The notes below the pieces were generated by a model. That model was not told the DNA's origin and ran no database searches. It worked only from the letters and a program-made list of their open reading frames with translations. Of a DNA stretch of 61,571 nt, positions 43,059 to 52,916 are shown piece by piece (the stretch's first letter is position 1; every line of letters begins with the position of its first letter). Origin of the DNA: Actinomycetota bacterium (GTDB lineage: Bacteria > Actinomycetota > Geothermincolia > Geothermincolales > RBG-13-55-18); NCBI GenBank assembly GCA_013178005.1, contig JABLXL010000018.1, forward strand, positions 1 through 61,571, given 5' to 3'. Made by a program: the position numbers and the translations under genes.

Positions 43059-43225
43059 CATTCCCTGATATATATCCTTCCGTCATAGGGCAAGGCAAAG
43101 ACGGGTAGCAGGTTTTCGTGGTTGCAAGGAGCGGCCGCGGGATCTGGAGGCAAGCCATTCCGTCCGGCGTAAAACCCCTGAATTTTTCGAGCCGCCGCGC
43201 GCGGCCGGGTCAAGGAGCATGGAGG

Positions 43226-43804
43226 ATGTCCGAATCATCGTTTGAGCGTCGTCTGAAGGTCCCCGTAACCAACCTGCAGAAAAAGGTGTTCTCGCGGGAG
43301 AAGATCACCGTTTACCTGGAAGCCCGGGCGGGGGACGAGGGAGTGGTCTTCTCGGGAGAAAAAGGGGAGATGAAGCTGGAAGCCTGGATGGAGAGTTGTC
43401 CGGACGGCATCCGCGTGAAGGGCAGGATCGAGGGGACGGTAAAGGTATCCTGCACCCGTTGCCTGGAGGAATACCGCCACCGGCTCGATATCCCCGTGGA
43501 TGAGTTCTACCGCCGGCCCGGGCTGGGAGCGGCGGTACCGGAGGCCGGGAGGTTGCGCGACGCCGAGGTCCTGGAGGACGACGATTACGTTATCCACGAG
43601 GGGACCGTGGACCTCAACCTGTTGGTGAACGACAACGTGATGACCGGCCTCCCCATAAAACGTCTCTGCGACCAGGCGTGCCGCGGCCTCTGCCCCAAGT
43701 GCGGGAAGAACCTCAACCAGGGCGATTGCGGGTGCGCCGACGATTTGATCGACCCGCGTATGGAGGTGTTCAGGGACCTGCTGGAAAGGTACGGGCGGGA
43801 GTGA
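43226..43804 (+). CDS. DUF177 (YceD-like) protein
   Basis: Protein of 192 residues. The cysteine-rich signature is present: SCTRCLEEY and CRGLCPKCGKNLNQGDCGC. DUF177 genes precede rpmF almost everywhere and are thought to help 23S rRNA or large-subunit maturation. AAGGAG lies 8 nt before the ATG at 43226. A strong promoter separates it from rpmF. Confidence 0.92.
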   Translation: MSESSFERRLKVPVTNLQKKVFSREKITVYLEARAGDEGVVFSGEKGEMKLEAWMESCPDGIRVKGRIEGTVKVSCTRCLEEYRHRLDIPVDEFYRRPGLGAAVPEAGRLRDAEVLEDDDYVIHEGTVDLNLLVNDNVMTGLPIKRLCDQACRGLCPKCGKNLNQGDCGCADDLIDPRMEVFRDLLERYGRE

Positions 43805-43834
43805 CGGTGCCGCCGCGCCGGGCGCTTCGCGCGC

Positions 43835-43863
43835 TTGACCGCTTAAGAGCCCGCGCTTATACT
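43835..43863 (+). promoter_or_regulatory. Strong sigma70-type promoter for rpmF-plsX
   Basis: TTGACC (43835-43840) and TATACT (43858-43863) are 17 bp apart. The predicted start near 43870 is 53 nt ahead of the rpmF ATG. Confidence 0.75.
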
Positions 43864-43922
43864 CTGGTGGAGCTGGAAAAGGAAAGAGACGAGGTAAAAA
43901 GGGTTTTTACGGAGGCCGAAAA

Positions 43923-44099
43923 ATGGCGGTTCCCAAGCGGAAAAAATCGAGGTCGAGGACCTCTTCGAGGCGTTCGCGCTGGGGTTTGTCGGCTCCCCCC
44001 AAGTCGGAGTGCCCGCAGTGCCATTCACCCAAACTCCCCCACAGGGCCTGTCCCAACTGCGGCACCTACAACGGCCGGGAGGTCCTGGAAACGGAGTGA
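43923..44099 (+). CDS. rpmF: 50S ribosomal protein L32
   Basis: Protein of 58 residues. It starts MAVPKRKKSRSRTSSRRS and has the zinc-binding pair CPQCHSPKLPHRACPNCG, diagnostic of L32. GGAGG precedes the ATG at 43923. It sits between DUF177 and plsX, the universal order. Confidence 0.96.
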   Translation: MAVPKRKKSRSRTSSRRSRWGLSAPPKSECPQCHSPKLPHRACPNCGTYNGREVLETE

Positions 44100-44233
44100 G
44101 GACGGGAACGCCTTGAGGCGGTACCGGCTCGAGGGCGGTCCAACGGCCCACGCGTCTGAGCGTGTACAGGCACCAAGGATGATCAATCCCCCGTCAAGGC
44201 GAAACCCGGCGCGTGCGAGGAAAAGGGGCAAAG

Positions 44234-45241
44234 GTGGAGGATACGCGTAAACTGACGGTTGCCCTGGACGCCATGGGCGGCGACAAGGCTCCCGAGGCGA
44301 CGGTTTTGGGCGCCCTGGATGCCCGGGACGAGTTGGGCCTGGATGTCCTGCTGGTGGGGGACGAGGCGGTGCTGGGGGAGATCCTGGCCAGGGAAGGCCG
44401 CGGGGAACTGCCCGTGGTTCACGCACCTGATACGGTGGAGATGCACGAAGAGGGAGCCTGGGCGGTGCGGGACCGCGGTGAATCATCGGTGGTTAAGGCC
44501 GCTGAGGAGGTGCGCGAAGGGAGGGCGCAAGCCATGGTCTCCGCCGGCAACACCGGGGCGGCCATGGCGGCGGCGTTCTTCTCCTGGGGGCGCATGAAAG
44601 GCGTGAAGAGGCCGGCGGTGGCGGTGGTGCTCCCTCCGGCGCGAGCTCCGAAGCTGCTGCTGGACGCGGGCGCAAACGCGGATTGCCGCCCCGAGCACCT
44701 GCGCCAGTTTGCCCTGCTGGGAAGCGCCTACGCCTCGCTGCGCTTCGGGATCGCGGCGCCAAGGGTCGGGTTGCTCAACATCGGAGAGGAGGATTCCAAG
44801 GGGGACGAGCTGGCCCGCGAGGCACACCGGCTGCTGCGCTCCGAGCCTCGCATCAATTTCGTGGGCAACCTGGAGGGCAGGGACCTGGCGTCGGACAAGG
44901 CGGATGTGGTGGTGACCGACGGCTTCACCGGCAACGTGACCCTCAAGGTGGTGGAGGGAGTGGCCTCCATGATCACCGGCCGGTTGCTGGAGGGCCTTTC
45001 CTCCCTGGCCGAGGAGGAGTTGAAGCCCGTCCTTCCCGCCCTGCTGTCCCTGCGCGAGGAGCTCGATTACCGCGCCATAGGGGGCGCGCCGCTGCTGGGG
45101 GTGCGGGGGGTTTGCATCATCGCCCACGGAAGCTCGGACGCCGTGGCCATCAAGAACTCCCTGCGCGTGGCGGCTGAGGCGGTCAGGTCTGGGTTGGTGG
45201 AGAACACCGAGAGGTTGCTGGAGCCGGGGAGCCGAGGCTAG
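44234..45241 (+). CDS. plsX: Phosphate acyltransferase PlsX
   Basis: Protein of 335 residues. It starts LTVALDAMGGDKAPEATVLG and has MVSAGNTGAAMA, LLDAGANADCRPEHL and VVTDGFTGNVTLK. It interconverts acyl-ACP and acyl-phosphate for phospholipid synthesis. The start is uncertain: GTG 44234 has AAGGGG upstream, GTG 44213 does not. It is followed 2 bp later by rnc; no acpP or fabD lies between, unlike many genomes. Confidence 0.94.
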   Translation: MEDTRKLTVALDAMGGDKAPEATVLGALDARDELGLDVLLVGDEAVLGEILAREGRGELPVVHAPDTVEMHEEGAWAVRDRGESSVVKAAEEVREGRAQAMVSAGNTGAAMAAAFFSWGRMKGVKRPAVAVVLPPARAPKLLLDAGANADCRPEHLRQFALLGSAYASLRFGIAAPRVGLLNIGEEDSKGDELAREAHRLLRSEPRINFVGNLEGRDLASDKADVVVTDGFTGNVTLKVVEGVASMITGRLLEGLSSLAEEELKPVLPALLSLREELDYRAIGGAPLLGVRGVCIIAHGSSDAVAIKNSLRVAAEAVRSGLVENTERLLEPGSRG

Positions 45242-45243
45242 GG

Positions 45244-45969
45244 ATGCTTTTCAGGCGAGGGAGCAAGCGCAGACGTCCCGAACGTGCCAGGCATCCGGTA
45301 GAGGAGATCTTCGGAATCACTTTTCGGGATGAGGAACTGCTGAGAAGGGCTCTCACCCACCGTTCATACGCGCACGAGAACTCGCTTCCGCAGGGACAGA
45401 CCTACGAGAGGCTGGAGTTCCTGGGAGACGCGGTCCTCGACGTGGTGATATCGGAATACCTCTACCGCAGGCACGCGGAGCTCGGCGAAGGGGACCTCAC
45501 GCGTATCCGCTCTTACCTGGTGAACATGAACTCGCTTGCTGATATGGCGAGGAGCTTAGGCCTCGGAGAGCATATCTACCTCAGCCGTGACGAGAGGGCG
45601 GATGGGGGCGAGGACAAGTCCTCCATCTTGGCGGATGCCCTGGAGGCCTTGATAGGGGCCGTGTACCTGGACCGGGGCCTGGAGGAGACGGAGCGGGTCT
45701 GCCTGCGCATCTTCGGGGACAAGCTCGAGAAAGCGCTTTCCGGCAGGATGGATTATGATTATAAATCACAGCTGCAGGAGCTGCTGGTGAAAGAGCGGGG
45801 AGCGTTGCCGCGTTACCGCCTGCGGGAGGAGGGCCCCGATCACCGCAAGGTCTTCCATGCCGTGGTCTTCGTGGAAAACAAGCGCCTGGGTCAGGGCAGC
45901 GGCAGCTCGAAGAAGGAGGCGGAGCAGGAAGCAGCACGCGATGCCCTGCGCAAGATGGGCCGTTGTTGA
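45244..45969 (+). CDS. rnc: Ribonuclease III
   Basis: Protein of 241 residues. The signature ERLEFLGDAVLDVVISEYLY and the second acidic site DALEALIGAVYLD are intact, followed by a C-terminal dsRNA-binding domain (KSQLQELLVKE, SSKKEAEQEAARDAL). It processes rRNA and double-stranded RNA. Confidence 0.96.
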   Translation: MLFRRGSKRRRPERARHPVEEIFGITFRDEELLRRALTHRSYAHENSLPQGQTYERLEFLGDAVLDVVISEYLYRRHAELGEGDLTRIRSYLVNMNSLADMARSLGLGEHIYLSRDERADGGEDKSSILADALEALIGAVYLDRGLEETERVCLRIFGDKLEKALSGRMDYDYKSQLQELLVKERGALPRYRLREEGPDHRKVFHAVVFVENKRLGQGSGSSKKEAEQEAARDALRKMGRC

Positions 45970-46003
45970 CGGAAAAAAAGCGCGAGTGAAAAGGGGGTAC
46001 GGG

Positions 46004-46852
46004 ATGGCTGGAATCGGGATAGTGACGGATTCGACGGCGTACCTCGACAAGGGATATGTCGAGGAGCACGACATCAAGGTGGTCCCGCTTAAGGTGATCA
46101 TGGAGGAGGTGTCGTACCGCGAGGGAGTGGATATCGATAACGACGAGTTCTACCGGCGTCTGCAGCAGCCGGGGACCTTCCCGACCACCTCACAGCCGTC
46201 CGCGGGAGAGTTCCTGGAGGCCTATCGCGAGATGGCGGAACGTTACGACAGCCTGGTTAGCATCCACATAAGCGCGGGCATAAGCGGCACCTGCGAATCA
46301 GCCCGGTCCGCCGCGGCTGAGATGGGAGATTATCCCATTGAGGTCATAGACTCCCGCTTCACAGGCATCCAGCTCATGATGTTCGTCCAGGAGCTGGTCA
46401 AGGCGAGGGACGAGGGAAAGAGCGCGGAGGAGCTGGTATCGCTGGCCCAGCGCATGATCGGGGAGAGCGCCCTCATGTTCTGCGTGGACACCCTCGAATA
46501 CCTCCACCGCGGAGGAAGAATCGGCGGGGCCCAGGCACTCATGGGATCCATGCTGCGCATCAAGCCCATCCTCTACATCGACGGAACCATCGATGCGCTG
46601 GACAAGGTGCGCGGCGGCGGGAAGGCCCTCGACCGACTGGTGGAGCTGGCGGTGGAGAAGGCAGGTGGCCGGAAGGTGCAGGTGGGGTTGACCTACGTGA
46701 GGGACAGGGCGCGCCTCGAGGAGCTGCGCGAGAAGGTGAAGAAATCATTAAATTGCGATCCCGACTCCATAGCGGTGAACGAGACCGGTCCGGTCATCGG
46801 ATCGCATGTCGGCCCCGGGACCGTGGGGGTCGGCTTCTTCCCCGTGGAATAG
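46004..46852 (+). CDS. DegV family fatty-acid-binding protein (FakB-like)
   Basis: Protein of 282 residues. Markers: IVTDSTAYLDKGY, TSQPSAGEFLE, IHISAGISGTCESA and EYLHRGGRIGGAQA with IKPILY. DegV/FakB proteins hold a fatty acid for phosphorylation by FakA; the fakA gene is 8 kb upstream and plsX just before. Lipid specificity cannot be read from sequence. The ATG at 46004 follows AAGGGGGT. Ends the local run; a 518-bp gap follows. Confidence 0.9.
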   Translation: MAGIGIVTDSTAYLDKGYVEEHDIKVVPLKVIMEEVSYREGVDIDNDEFYRRLQQPGTFPTTSQPSAGEFLEAYREMAERYDSLVSIHISAGISGTCESARSAAAEMGDYPIEVIDSRFTGIQLMMFVQELVKARDEGKSAEELVSLAQRMIGESALMFCVDTLEYLHRGGRIGGAQALMGSMLRIKPILYIDGTIDALDKVRGGGKALDRLVELAVEKAGGRKVQVGLTYVRDRARLEELREKVKKSLNCDPDSIAVNETGPVIGSHVGPGTVGVGFFPVE

Positions 46853-47370
46853 CTGCCCCTGACAGGGCGCCGACCGCCCGCCGGGGTCGAGTGAGGCGGG
46901 CGCGGAAATCACTCCGGCGCTTCGGGCATGGCGGGAGGGACGCGGCGCGAGACCGTGCACGCGCGGGCCATGCCGCGCGCCCCATGTGGCGGCGAATCAT
47001 GCAGCCCAGGGGCCATGGGGAGGGCGGAAAAGGTGCCCCGAATAGCCCGGGCTGCCCCGAGGCGGTGGGCGGATATGGCGCGGCCATCCCGTTTTTTACG
47101 AAACGCGACGCGATACCATCCGGTTTTCATGCATTCCGAACCATACGGCATCCTGGTTCCCGGTTTCTTGGCCACCCGCAATCGGCCCGGTTGTGCGGGT
47201 GCGGTGGACCCGACCATAACCTGGTAATTAATGGTTGATTGCAGACAAGCGATCGGATTTCGCGGACGCGTTCGAGGGGGGAAGGTCAGGGGAGGGGAAA
47301 GGGAGAAAAATAACTGAAAACGTGGTTGACCACGATGAGCAGCGGTTGACAGGAGAGTAAGAGAGGCGAG
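46853..47370. other. Gene-free stretch of 518 bp
   Basis: No convincing gene, terminator or promoter is seen. TTGACC (47329) and TTGACA (47345) occur shortly before smc, but no -10 box lies at the right distance between them and the smc start. Confidence 0.4.
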
Positions 47371-50300
47371 ATGTACCTGAAGACGCTGAGCGCGCGCGGG
47401 TTCAAGTCCTTCGCGGACAAGGTCACCCTGGAGTTCGAGCCCGGCATATCGGTGATCGTAGGTCCCAACGGAAGCGGCAAGAGCAACGTGGCCGACGCGG
47501 TGCTCTGGGTGCTGGGAGAGCAGAGTCCGCGCAACCTGCGGGGCTCCAAGATGGAGGACGTGATCTTCGCGGGAAGCGCGACCAGGCAGCCCATGAGCAT
47601 GGCCGAGGTCTCGCTCTCCCTGGACAACGGCAACCGCGACCTTCCCCTCGACTTTCCCGAGGTGGTGGTGACGCGGCGCATCTACCGCACGGGCGAGAGC
47701 GAGTACCTGCTGAACAAGACGCCCTGCCGCCTGGTCGACATCCAGGAGCTCCTCTCCGACCTGGGGGTGGGAAGAGAGCTCACGGCGGTGATCGGGCAGA
47801 ACAAGCTGGAGGGGATCCTGCGCAGCCAGCCCGAGGACCGCCGCTATTTCATCGAGGAAGCGGCGGGATTGCGCAAGCACCGCCGGCGCAAGGAGAAAGC
47901 CCTGCGTAAGATCGAGGGGGTGGAGCGCAACCTGGTGCGCATCAAGGACATCATGTCCGAGGTGAACAAGCAGTTGAAGCCCCTGGAAAGGCAGGCCAGG
48001 CAGGCGCAGGAATACCGGGAGCTGTCGGCTCGCATCCGGGACCTCTCCATCCGCATCCTGGTAGCTGAGCTGCAGGAGCTCAAGGGGCAATGGGAGAACC
48101 GCCGTGAGGAGGAGGAGAAGCTGGCGCGCGACCTCGAGGAGGTCGTGGCCGCGGAGGGCGGGGCCCGCCACAGAATGGGCGAGCTGGAAGAGGAGATCAA
48201 GAGGCTGCGCGTGGAGCTCGACGCCTGCAGGGACCGGGAGATGCGCCTGGTATCGCTGGGGGAGAGGTTGCGGGGGTGCGAGAGTTTGGGCGAGGAGCGA
48301 CTGAAGCTCTACGCCGCCCTGGGCGGCGATGTCTCCTACCGCGAAGGCTGGAGGTCGCGGCGCGAGGAGATCGCACGCAGGGCGTCGGAGCTGGAGGAGG
48401 AGAGAAAGCGCGCGGTGGAAGAGCTCGCGGAGCTGAGGGGCGAGCAGGAGCGTCTGCGTGCTGAACGCGCGGAGGTCGCGTCGGCGCTGGGGCGGGCGCG
48501 CCAGGAGAGAGACGCGTGTCGGCGCGCCCTGGAGGAGGTCCGGGAGAGGAAGCGTCGCCTGGAGGCGGAAGTATCCAGGCTTAAAGAGAAGGGGGAGACG
48601 TTACGGGAGGAAGCCTCCAGCCTTAGGGCGCGGGGCGAGGAGCTGCGCGAGGGAATGGAGGCGCTGCGCGGTGAGGAACGGAATAAGGCCTCGGAAGAGG
48701 AAAAACTGGTCTCCCGCGCCCTGGAACTGGAGACGGCGCTGGAGAAGGTCCGCGGCGACATGAACAGGTTCCGGGAGGAGGTCGAGTCCATAGGGCGTAT
48801 GCAGCGACGCTCCTTTCAGGAGGAGGCCCTGGTCATCGCCAGGCTGAGGGCTCTCCAGGAGGTATTTGCCTCTCGCATAGACTACGCGGCGGCAGCCTCA
48901 AGGGTGCTTGACGAGGCGCAAAACATTCCCGGCGTCATGGGCATGCTCCTCCACCGCATCAAGGTGGAGGAGAGGTGGGAGAGGGCCCTGGAGTCCTTCC
49001 TCGGGCCGTGGCTGTTCAGCGTGGTCACGCGCGACCTGGCCTCGGCCATGGAGGCCATACGCCTGCTCAAGAGGGACGAGGGCGGCTACTGCGTGTTTCT
49101 CCCCCTCTCGGAGCTGGCCGCGGGTACGGACGGGGACAGGAGGAACCTGGCCCGCATCGCGGGGGGAGTGCCGGCCCTGGACGTGGTCGAAGGCGACCAG
49201 GAGATAGCGCCCGCCCTCGAGTGCCTGCTCGGAGACGTCGTGCTGTGCTCCACCCTGGATGATGCGGCCGCGGGCGCCGAGAACTACCCCACCCTCACCT
49301 TTGTCACCCAGGACGGCGACGTGGTGGCGCCGCGGCGAGCCGTCAAGGGGGGAGCGCGACCGCGCAGCCCCTTCCACGTCATCGCCAGCAGGCGAGAGAT
49401 AGAGCAACTGCAGGAGATGCTGGATCTCTGCGACGAGGAGGCGGTCTCCCTGGAGGTGAGGCGGAAGAGCGCCCTTTCCACCCTGGCGGGCCTGGAGAAG
49501 GAGGCCGAGGTACTGGCGGCGGAGATGGGAGAAGTGCAGGCAAGGCGCAGGGAACTGGAGCTGGAGAGAAAGGCTCTGTCGCGCCGCGTGGAGGAAATGA
49601 TCGAGGAGGAGAGGTCCTCCCTGGAGCGCGCAGCTTCCCTGGAGGGCGAGGCGGCTAACCTCGAGGAAAAGGCCGGGATGCTGGAGGGCGATATCGGGGC
49701 GCTGGCGCGCGAGGAAGAAGAGACGGCGCGGCGTCTGGGGGAGCGCGAGGGAGAGGCGTCGAAGCTGCGCGAGGGGGAGCGCGGTTTCGAGGCTGCCATA
49801 CAGGAATTGGGGGCGAGGATGGCTTCCCTGGGCGAACGTCGCAGCAACCTGGACGCCAGGCTGGAGGAGTTGAAGGCGGAGCTAGAGGCACCCGCGCCCC
49901 CGGGACGCGAGGAGCTTGCGGAGCTGACTGGGAAACAGGAGCGGATCCTGGCCCTGGTCCGCGCCCTCATCGACGTGCATGCCGGCATGGCGGCCCGCTG
50001 CGCGGAGCGCGAGGCTGAGGGCAGGCGCGAACTGGAGGAGAGGGAGCGTGAGCTGGAGGCGCTGCGGGAAAGCCTGGCCGAGATGGGGGCGCGGGAGGAG
50101 GAGTTGCGGGAGCTTTCACACAACCGCGACCTGGCGGCGACCCAGTTGAAGATGCGCGTGGACATGCTCGTGCAGCGGCTCCTGGACGAGCACAAGATGC
50201 CCCTGGAGACCGCCGTCGCAGACTACCTGCCCGACAGGCCGGTCTCGGAGATGCGGGAGGAATGCGAAGGCCTGGAGAGGAGAAGGGAATCCCTGGGCCA

Positions 50301-50919
50301 GGTGAATCTCATGGCGGTGGAGGAGCACCGTTCCCTGCAGGAACGCTACGATTTCCTGGTGGAGCAGGTGGAAGACCTGCGGGAGAGCAAGGGCTCCCTG
50401 CTGAAAGTGGTGCGCGCAATCGATCGCGAGATAATGCGCATCTTCAAGGATACTTTCGATGAGGTGAACCGGCACTTCCAGGAGCTTTTCGAGAAACTCT
50501 TCCCCCAGGGCAGGGCCGAGCTCACCCTCTCCGATCCCACCGACCTGCTCAATACCGGGGTGGACATAGAGGCGCAGCCGCGGGGAAAGCGCCTGAAAAA
50601 GCTGTCCCTGCTCTCCGGCGGGGAGACCGCACTCATCTCGCTGGCCTTCCTCTTCGCTCTCTTCAAGACGCGCCCCAGCCCCTTCTATTTCCTGGACGAG
50701 GTGGAGGCGGCCCTCGACGACGTAAACCTGCACCGCTTCCTGGACATGCTCAAGGAATTCAGGGGCGATTCCCAGCTCATCGTGATCACGCATCAGAAGC
50801 GTACCATGGAGATAGCCGACATCCTCTACGGGGTCTCCATGCAGGCGACGGGCGTGTCGCGGGTGGTGAGCCAGAGGCTGGACGAGGCGGAACGCCTCGC
50901 GCGCACGGGAACCGCCTGA
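47371..50919 (+). CDS. smc: Chromosome segregation protein SMC
   Basis: Protein of 1182 residues. The N-terminal Walker A (GPNGSGKSNVADAV, near 31-39) and the C-terminal signature LSGGETALISLAFLFAL with Walker B (FYFLDEVEAALDD) form the ATPase head. Two long coiled coils (about 170-500 and 680-1000) flank a hinge near 510-650. It should act with ScpA/ScpB (not in the window) in chromosome folding. Followed by ftsY, a typical smc-ftsY neighbourhood. Confidence 0.97.
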   Translation: MYLKTLSARGFKSFADKVTLEFEPGISVIVGPNGSGKSNVADAVLWVLGEQSPRNLRGSKMEDVIFAGSATRQPMSMAEVSLSLDNGNRDLPLDFPEVVVTRRIYRTGESEYLLNKTPCRLVDIQELLSDLGVGRELTAVIGQNKLEGILRSQPEDRRYFIEEAAGLRKHRRRKEKALRKIEGVERNLVRIKDIMSEVNKQLKPLERQARQAQEYRELSARIRDLSIRILVAELQELKGQWENRREEEEKLARDLEEVVAAEGGARHRMGELEEEIKRLRVELDACRDREMRLVSLGERLRGCESLGEERLKLYAALGGDVSYREGWRSRREEIARRASELEEERKRAVEELAELRGEQERLRAERAEVASALGRARQERDACRRALEEVRERKRRLEAEVSRLKEKGETLREEASSLRARGEELREGMEALRGEERNKASEEEKLVSRALELETALEKVRGDMNRFREEVESIGRMQRRSFQEEALVIARLRALQEVFASRIDYAAAASRVLDEAQNIPGVMGMLLHRIKVEERWERALESFLGPWLFSVVTRDLASAMEAIRLLKRDEGGYCVFLPLSELAAGTDGDRRNLARIAGGVPALDVVEGDQEIAPALECLLGDVVLCSTLDDAAAGAENYPTLTFVTQDGDVVAPRRAVKGGARPRSPFHVIASRREIEQLQEMLDLCDEEAVSLEVRRKSALSTLAGLEKEAEVLAAEMGEVQARRRELELERKALSRRVEEMIEEERSSLERAASLEGEAANLEEKAGMLEGDIGALAREEEETARRLGEREGEASKLREGERGFEAAIQELGARMASLGERRSNLDARLEELKAELEAPAPPGREELAELTGKQERILALVRALIDVHAGMAARCAEREAEGRRELEERERELEALRESLAEMGAREEELRELSHNRDLAATQLKMRVDMLVQRLLDEHKMPLETAVADYLPDRPVSEMREECEGLERRRESLGQVNLMAVEEHRSLQERYDFLVEQVEDLRESKGSLLKVVRAIDREIMRIFKDTFDEVNRHFQELFEKLFPQGRAELTLSDPTDLLNTGVDIEAQPRGKRLKKLSLLSGGETALISLAFLFALFKTRPSPFYFLDEVEAALDDVNLHRFLDMLKEFRGDSQLIVITHQKRTMEIADILYGVSMQATGVSRVVSQRLDEAERLARTGTA

Positions 50920-51158
50920 GCGATCGGCATCCAGCAATAGAGGCGAGATAGGTAAGGGCGCCGGTTCTCCGAGGGTCGAAAGCGGGCAGTTTCCATTCCT
51001 CCGGTTCGCAAGACATATACACATCGTCAACACGGAACGGAAAAGTGAAGACATGACACCGACACCAGGCATAAAATAGCCTAAGATATTTTCGCCGTGG
51101 TTTAGAAAAGGGACAGGTCGAAAAGGTATTTCCCTGCGTTACTGTGAGGGGGCGCGCA

Positions 51159-52628
51159 TTGAACGGAGAGGACGGGAAGGAACAGATGTCGGAGGGAAAA
51201 GAGGCGAAGAAGCGCGAGAAAGAGGAGATGAAAGCGCGCGCCAGGGAGGAGAAGGCGCGTTTTAAGGAAGCGGACGAAGAGGACGGGAAGGCACGGATGT
51301 CGGAGGGAAAAGAGGCGAAGAAGCGCGAGAAAGAGGAGATGAAAGCGCGCGCCAGGGAGGAGAAGGCGCGCCTCAAGGCGGAAAGAAAGGCTGAGAAGGA
51401 GCGCAGGAAGCAGGAGAAGCTCCAGGCTCTGGAGGAACTGCAGGAGCTGCCGGAGATCGCGGAGGGCGAGGGGGAGGCCCTGGCGTGTCCTTCACCCGTG
51501 GAGGCCGCCGGCACCGGCGACGAGGTGGCGGGGCCGGGCGTGGAGCCGGAAGCCGACTTTGGCGCGTTGGGGGATTTGGGGGATTTGGTCCCGAAGGAGG
51601 CGGCGGAGGACCGTGGCGGGGCGCCGGAGCGTCCGCAGACCGCCGGCGCGCTCGAGGAAGCTCAGCCCGCGGAAGAGCAGGCGCGCGCGGGCGAGACGCG
51701 GGACGTCGAGGAGAGGGAAGGGTGGCTACCGCGATTGCGCAGGGGGCTCAGCAAATCGCGGGTGAGCCTGATGGGCCCCCTCGCCAAGGCGCTGGCGGCG
51801 CGGCGATTCGACGACGCCTTCTGGGAGGAGGTCGAGGACATCCTGGTGGGAGCTGACGTGGGTATGGAGATGACCATGGTCATGGTGGACAGGGTCAAGG
51901 AACGCATGGCGGGCGAAAAGGTAAAGGACCCGGAAGCCTTCCTCGACCTGCTCCGGGAAGTGCTGGCGGAGTCGCTGGACGTGGGGGCGGGAGGCCTGCG
52001 GTTCTCGGACGCCGGGCCCAGCGTGATCATGGTGGTGGGCGTGAACGGCACCGGCAAGACCACCACCATCGCCAAGCTCGCCCACCTGCTGCGCGGTGAA
52101 GGAAAGCGCGTCATCCTGGCCGCGGGAGACACCTTCCGCGCCGCCGGCATCGAGCAGCTAGAGGTATGGGGTGAGCGGGTGGGGGTGCACACCGTGAAAC
52201 ACCGCCAGGGCGCCGACGCGGCGGCGGTGGTGCACGACGCGGTGGAATCGGCGCGGGCGAGAGGGGTGGACGTGGTGATCGCCGATACCGCCGGCCGCCT
52301 CCACACTAAGGTAAACCTCATGGAGGAGCTCAGGAAGATAAAGCGCGTGGCGGAGAGGAACGCTGAGGTGACCGAGACCCTGCTGGTCATCGACGCCACA
52401 ACGGGGCAGAACGGGCTCATCCAGGCGCGACAGTTCGGGGAGGCGGTGGAGGTAACGGGAGTGGTGCTCACCAAGCTGGACGGAACCGCCAAGGGCGGCA
52501 TCGTGGTGGCCATAGTGAACGAGCTGGGCATCCCCATAAAGTTCATTGGCGTGGGCGAGGGCCTGGACGACCTGCACGCCTTTGATCCAAGGGAGTTCGC
52601 CCAGGCCCTCATCTCTCCCCTGTCCTGA
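51159..52628 (+). CDS. ftsY: Signal recognition particle receptor FtsY
   Basis: Protein of about 489 residues. A highly charged N-terminal arm (1-190) contains a 37-residue tandem repeat. The NG domain follows: FDDAFWEEVEDILVGADVG, GVNGTGKTTTIAKLA (G1), DTFRAAGIEQL, VIADTAGRLHT and TKLDGTAKGG. The C-terminus has IKFIGVGEGLDDLHAFDP. It docks SRP-ribosome complexes at the membrane with Ffh (55636). Start options are GTG 51144, TTG 51159 (GAGGGGG upstream) and ATG 51186 (GGAAGG upstream); TTG 51159 is a compromise. Confidence 0.93.
   Translation: MNGEDGKEQMSEGKEAKKREKEEMKARAREEKARFKEADEEDGKARMSEGKEAKKREKEEMKARAREEKARLKAERKAEKERRKQEKLQALEELQELPEIAEGEGEALACPSPVEAAGTGDEVAGPGVEPEADFGALGDLGDLVPKEAAEDRGGAPERPQTAGALEEAQPAEEQARAGETRDVEEREGWLPRLRRGLSKSRVSLMGPLAKALAARRFDDAFWEEVEDILVGADVGMEMTMVMVDRVKERMAGEKVKDPEAFLDLLREVLAESLDVGAGGLRFSDAGPSVIMVVGVNGTGKTTTIAKLAHLLRGEGKRVILAAGDTFRAAGIEQLEVWGERVGVHTVKHRQGADAAAVVHDAVESARARGVDVVIADTAGRLHTKVNLMEELRKIKRVAERNAEVTETLLVIDATTGQNGLIQARQFGEAVEVTGVVLTKLDGTAKGGIVVAIVNELGIPIKFIGVGEGLDDLHAFDPREFAQALISPLS
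51168..51389 (+). repeat. 111-bp tandem duplication inside ftsY
   Basis: 51168-51278 is repeated at 51279-51389. The first 92 bases of each differ at only two or so positions, so the duplication is recent; 111 bp keeps the frame and adds 37 residues of Lys/Glu-rich sequence. Confidence 0.9.
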
Positions 52629-52733
52629 TCCCGCGGGACGCGCGATAAGGGACGGCGATGCGGCGGGTAGGGAAGCGGTCTGGGCGAGGAGATAGCTTAC
52701 CTCTGGCACGCTTTATTCGCCCGGCCGGGTGAT

Positions 52734-52762
52734 TTGAAACCCAAATCTAACCGATATAATAT
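52734..52762 (+). promoter_or_regulatory. Promoter of the histidine kinase gene
   Basis: TTGAAA (52734-52739) is followed by TATAAT (52755-52760, spacer 15) or TAATAT (52757-52762, spacer 17) in an AT-rich patch. It would give a leader of about 150 nt. Confidence 0.5.
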
Positions 52763-52916
52763 ATAGGCCTCGAGGCAAAGGTTTATTGATCTCGATGCAA
52801 TGGTTCCCGGGAACTGGCCCGGGCACAATGGGGCGAGGGTAGAGGCGACGCTAGGCAGGGCGGTTATGCCCACGTGGATAACGCGGTTCCAAGCATAAGG
52901 CCGCCGCTGTCCGCGC

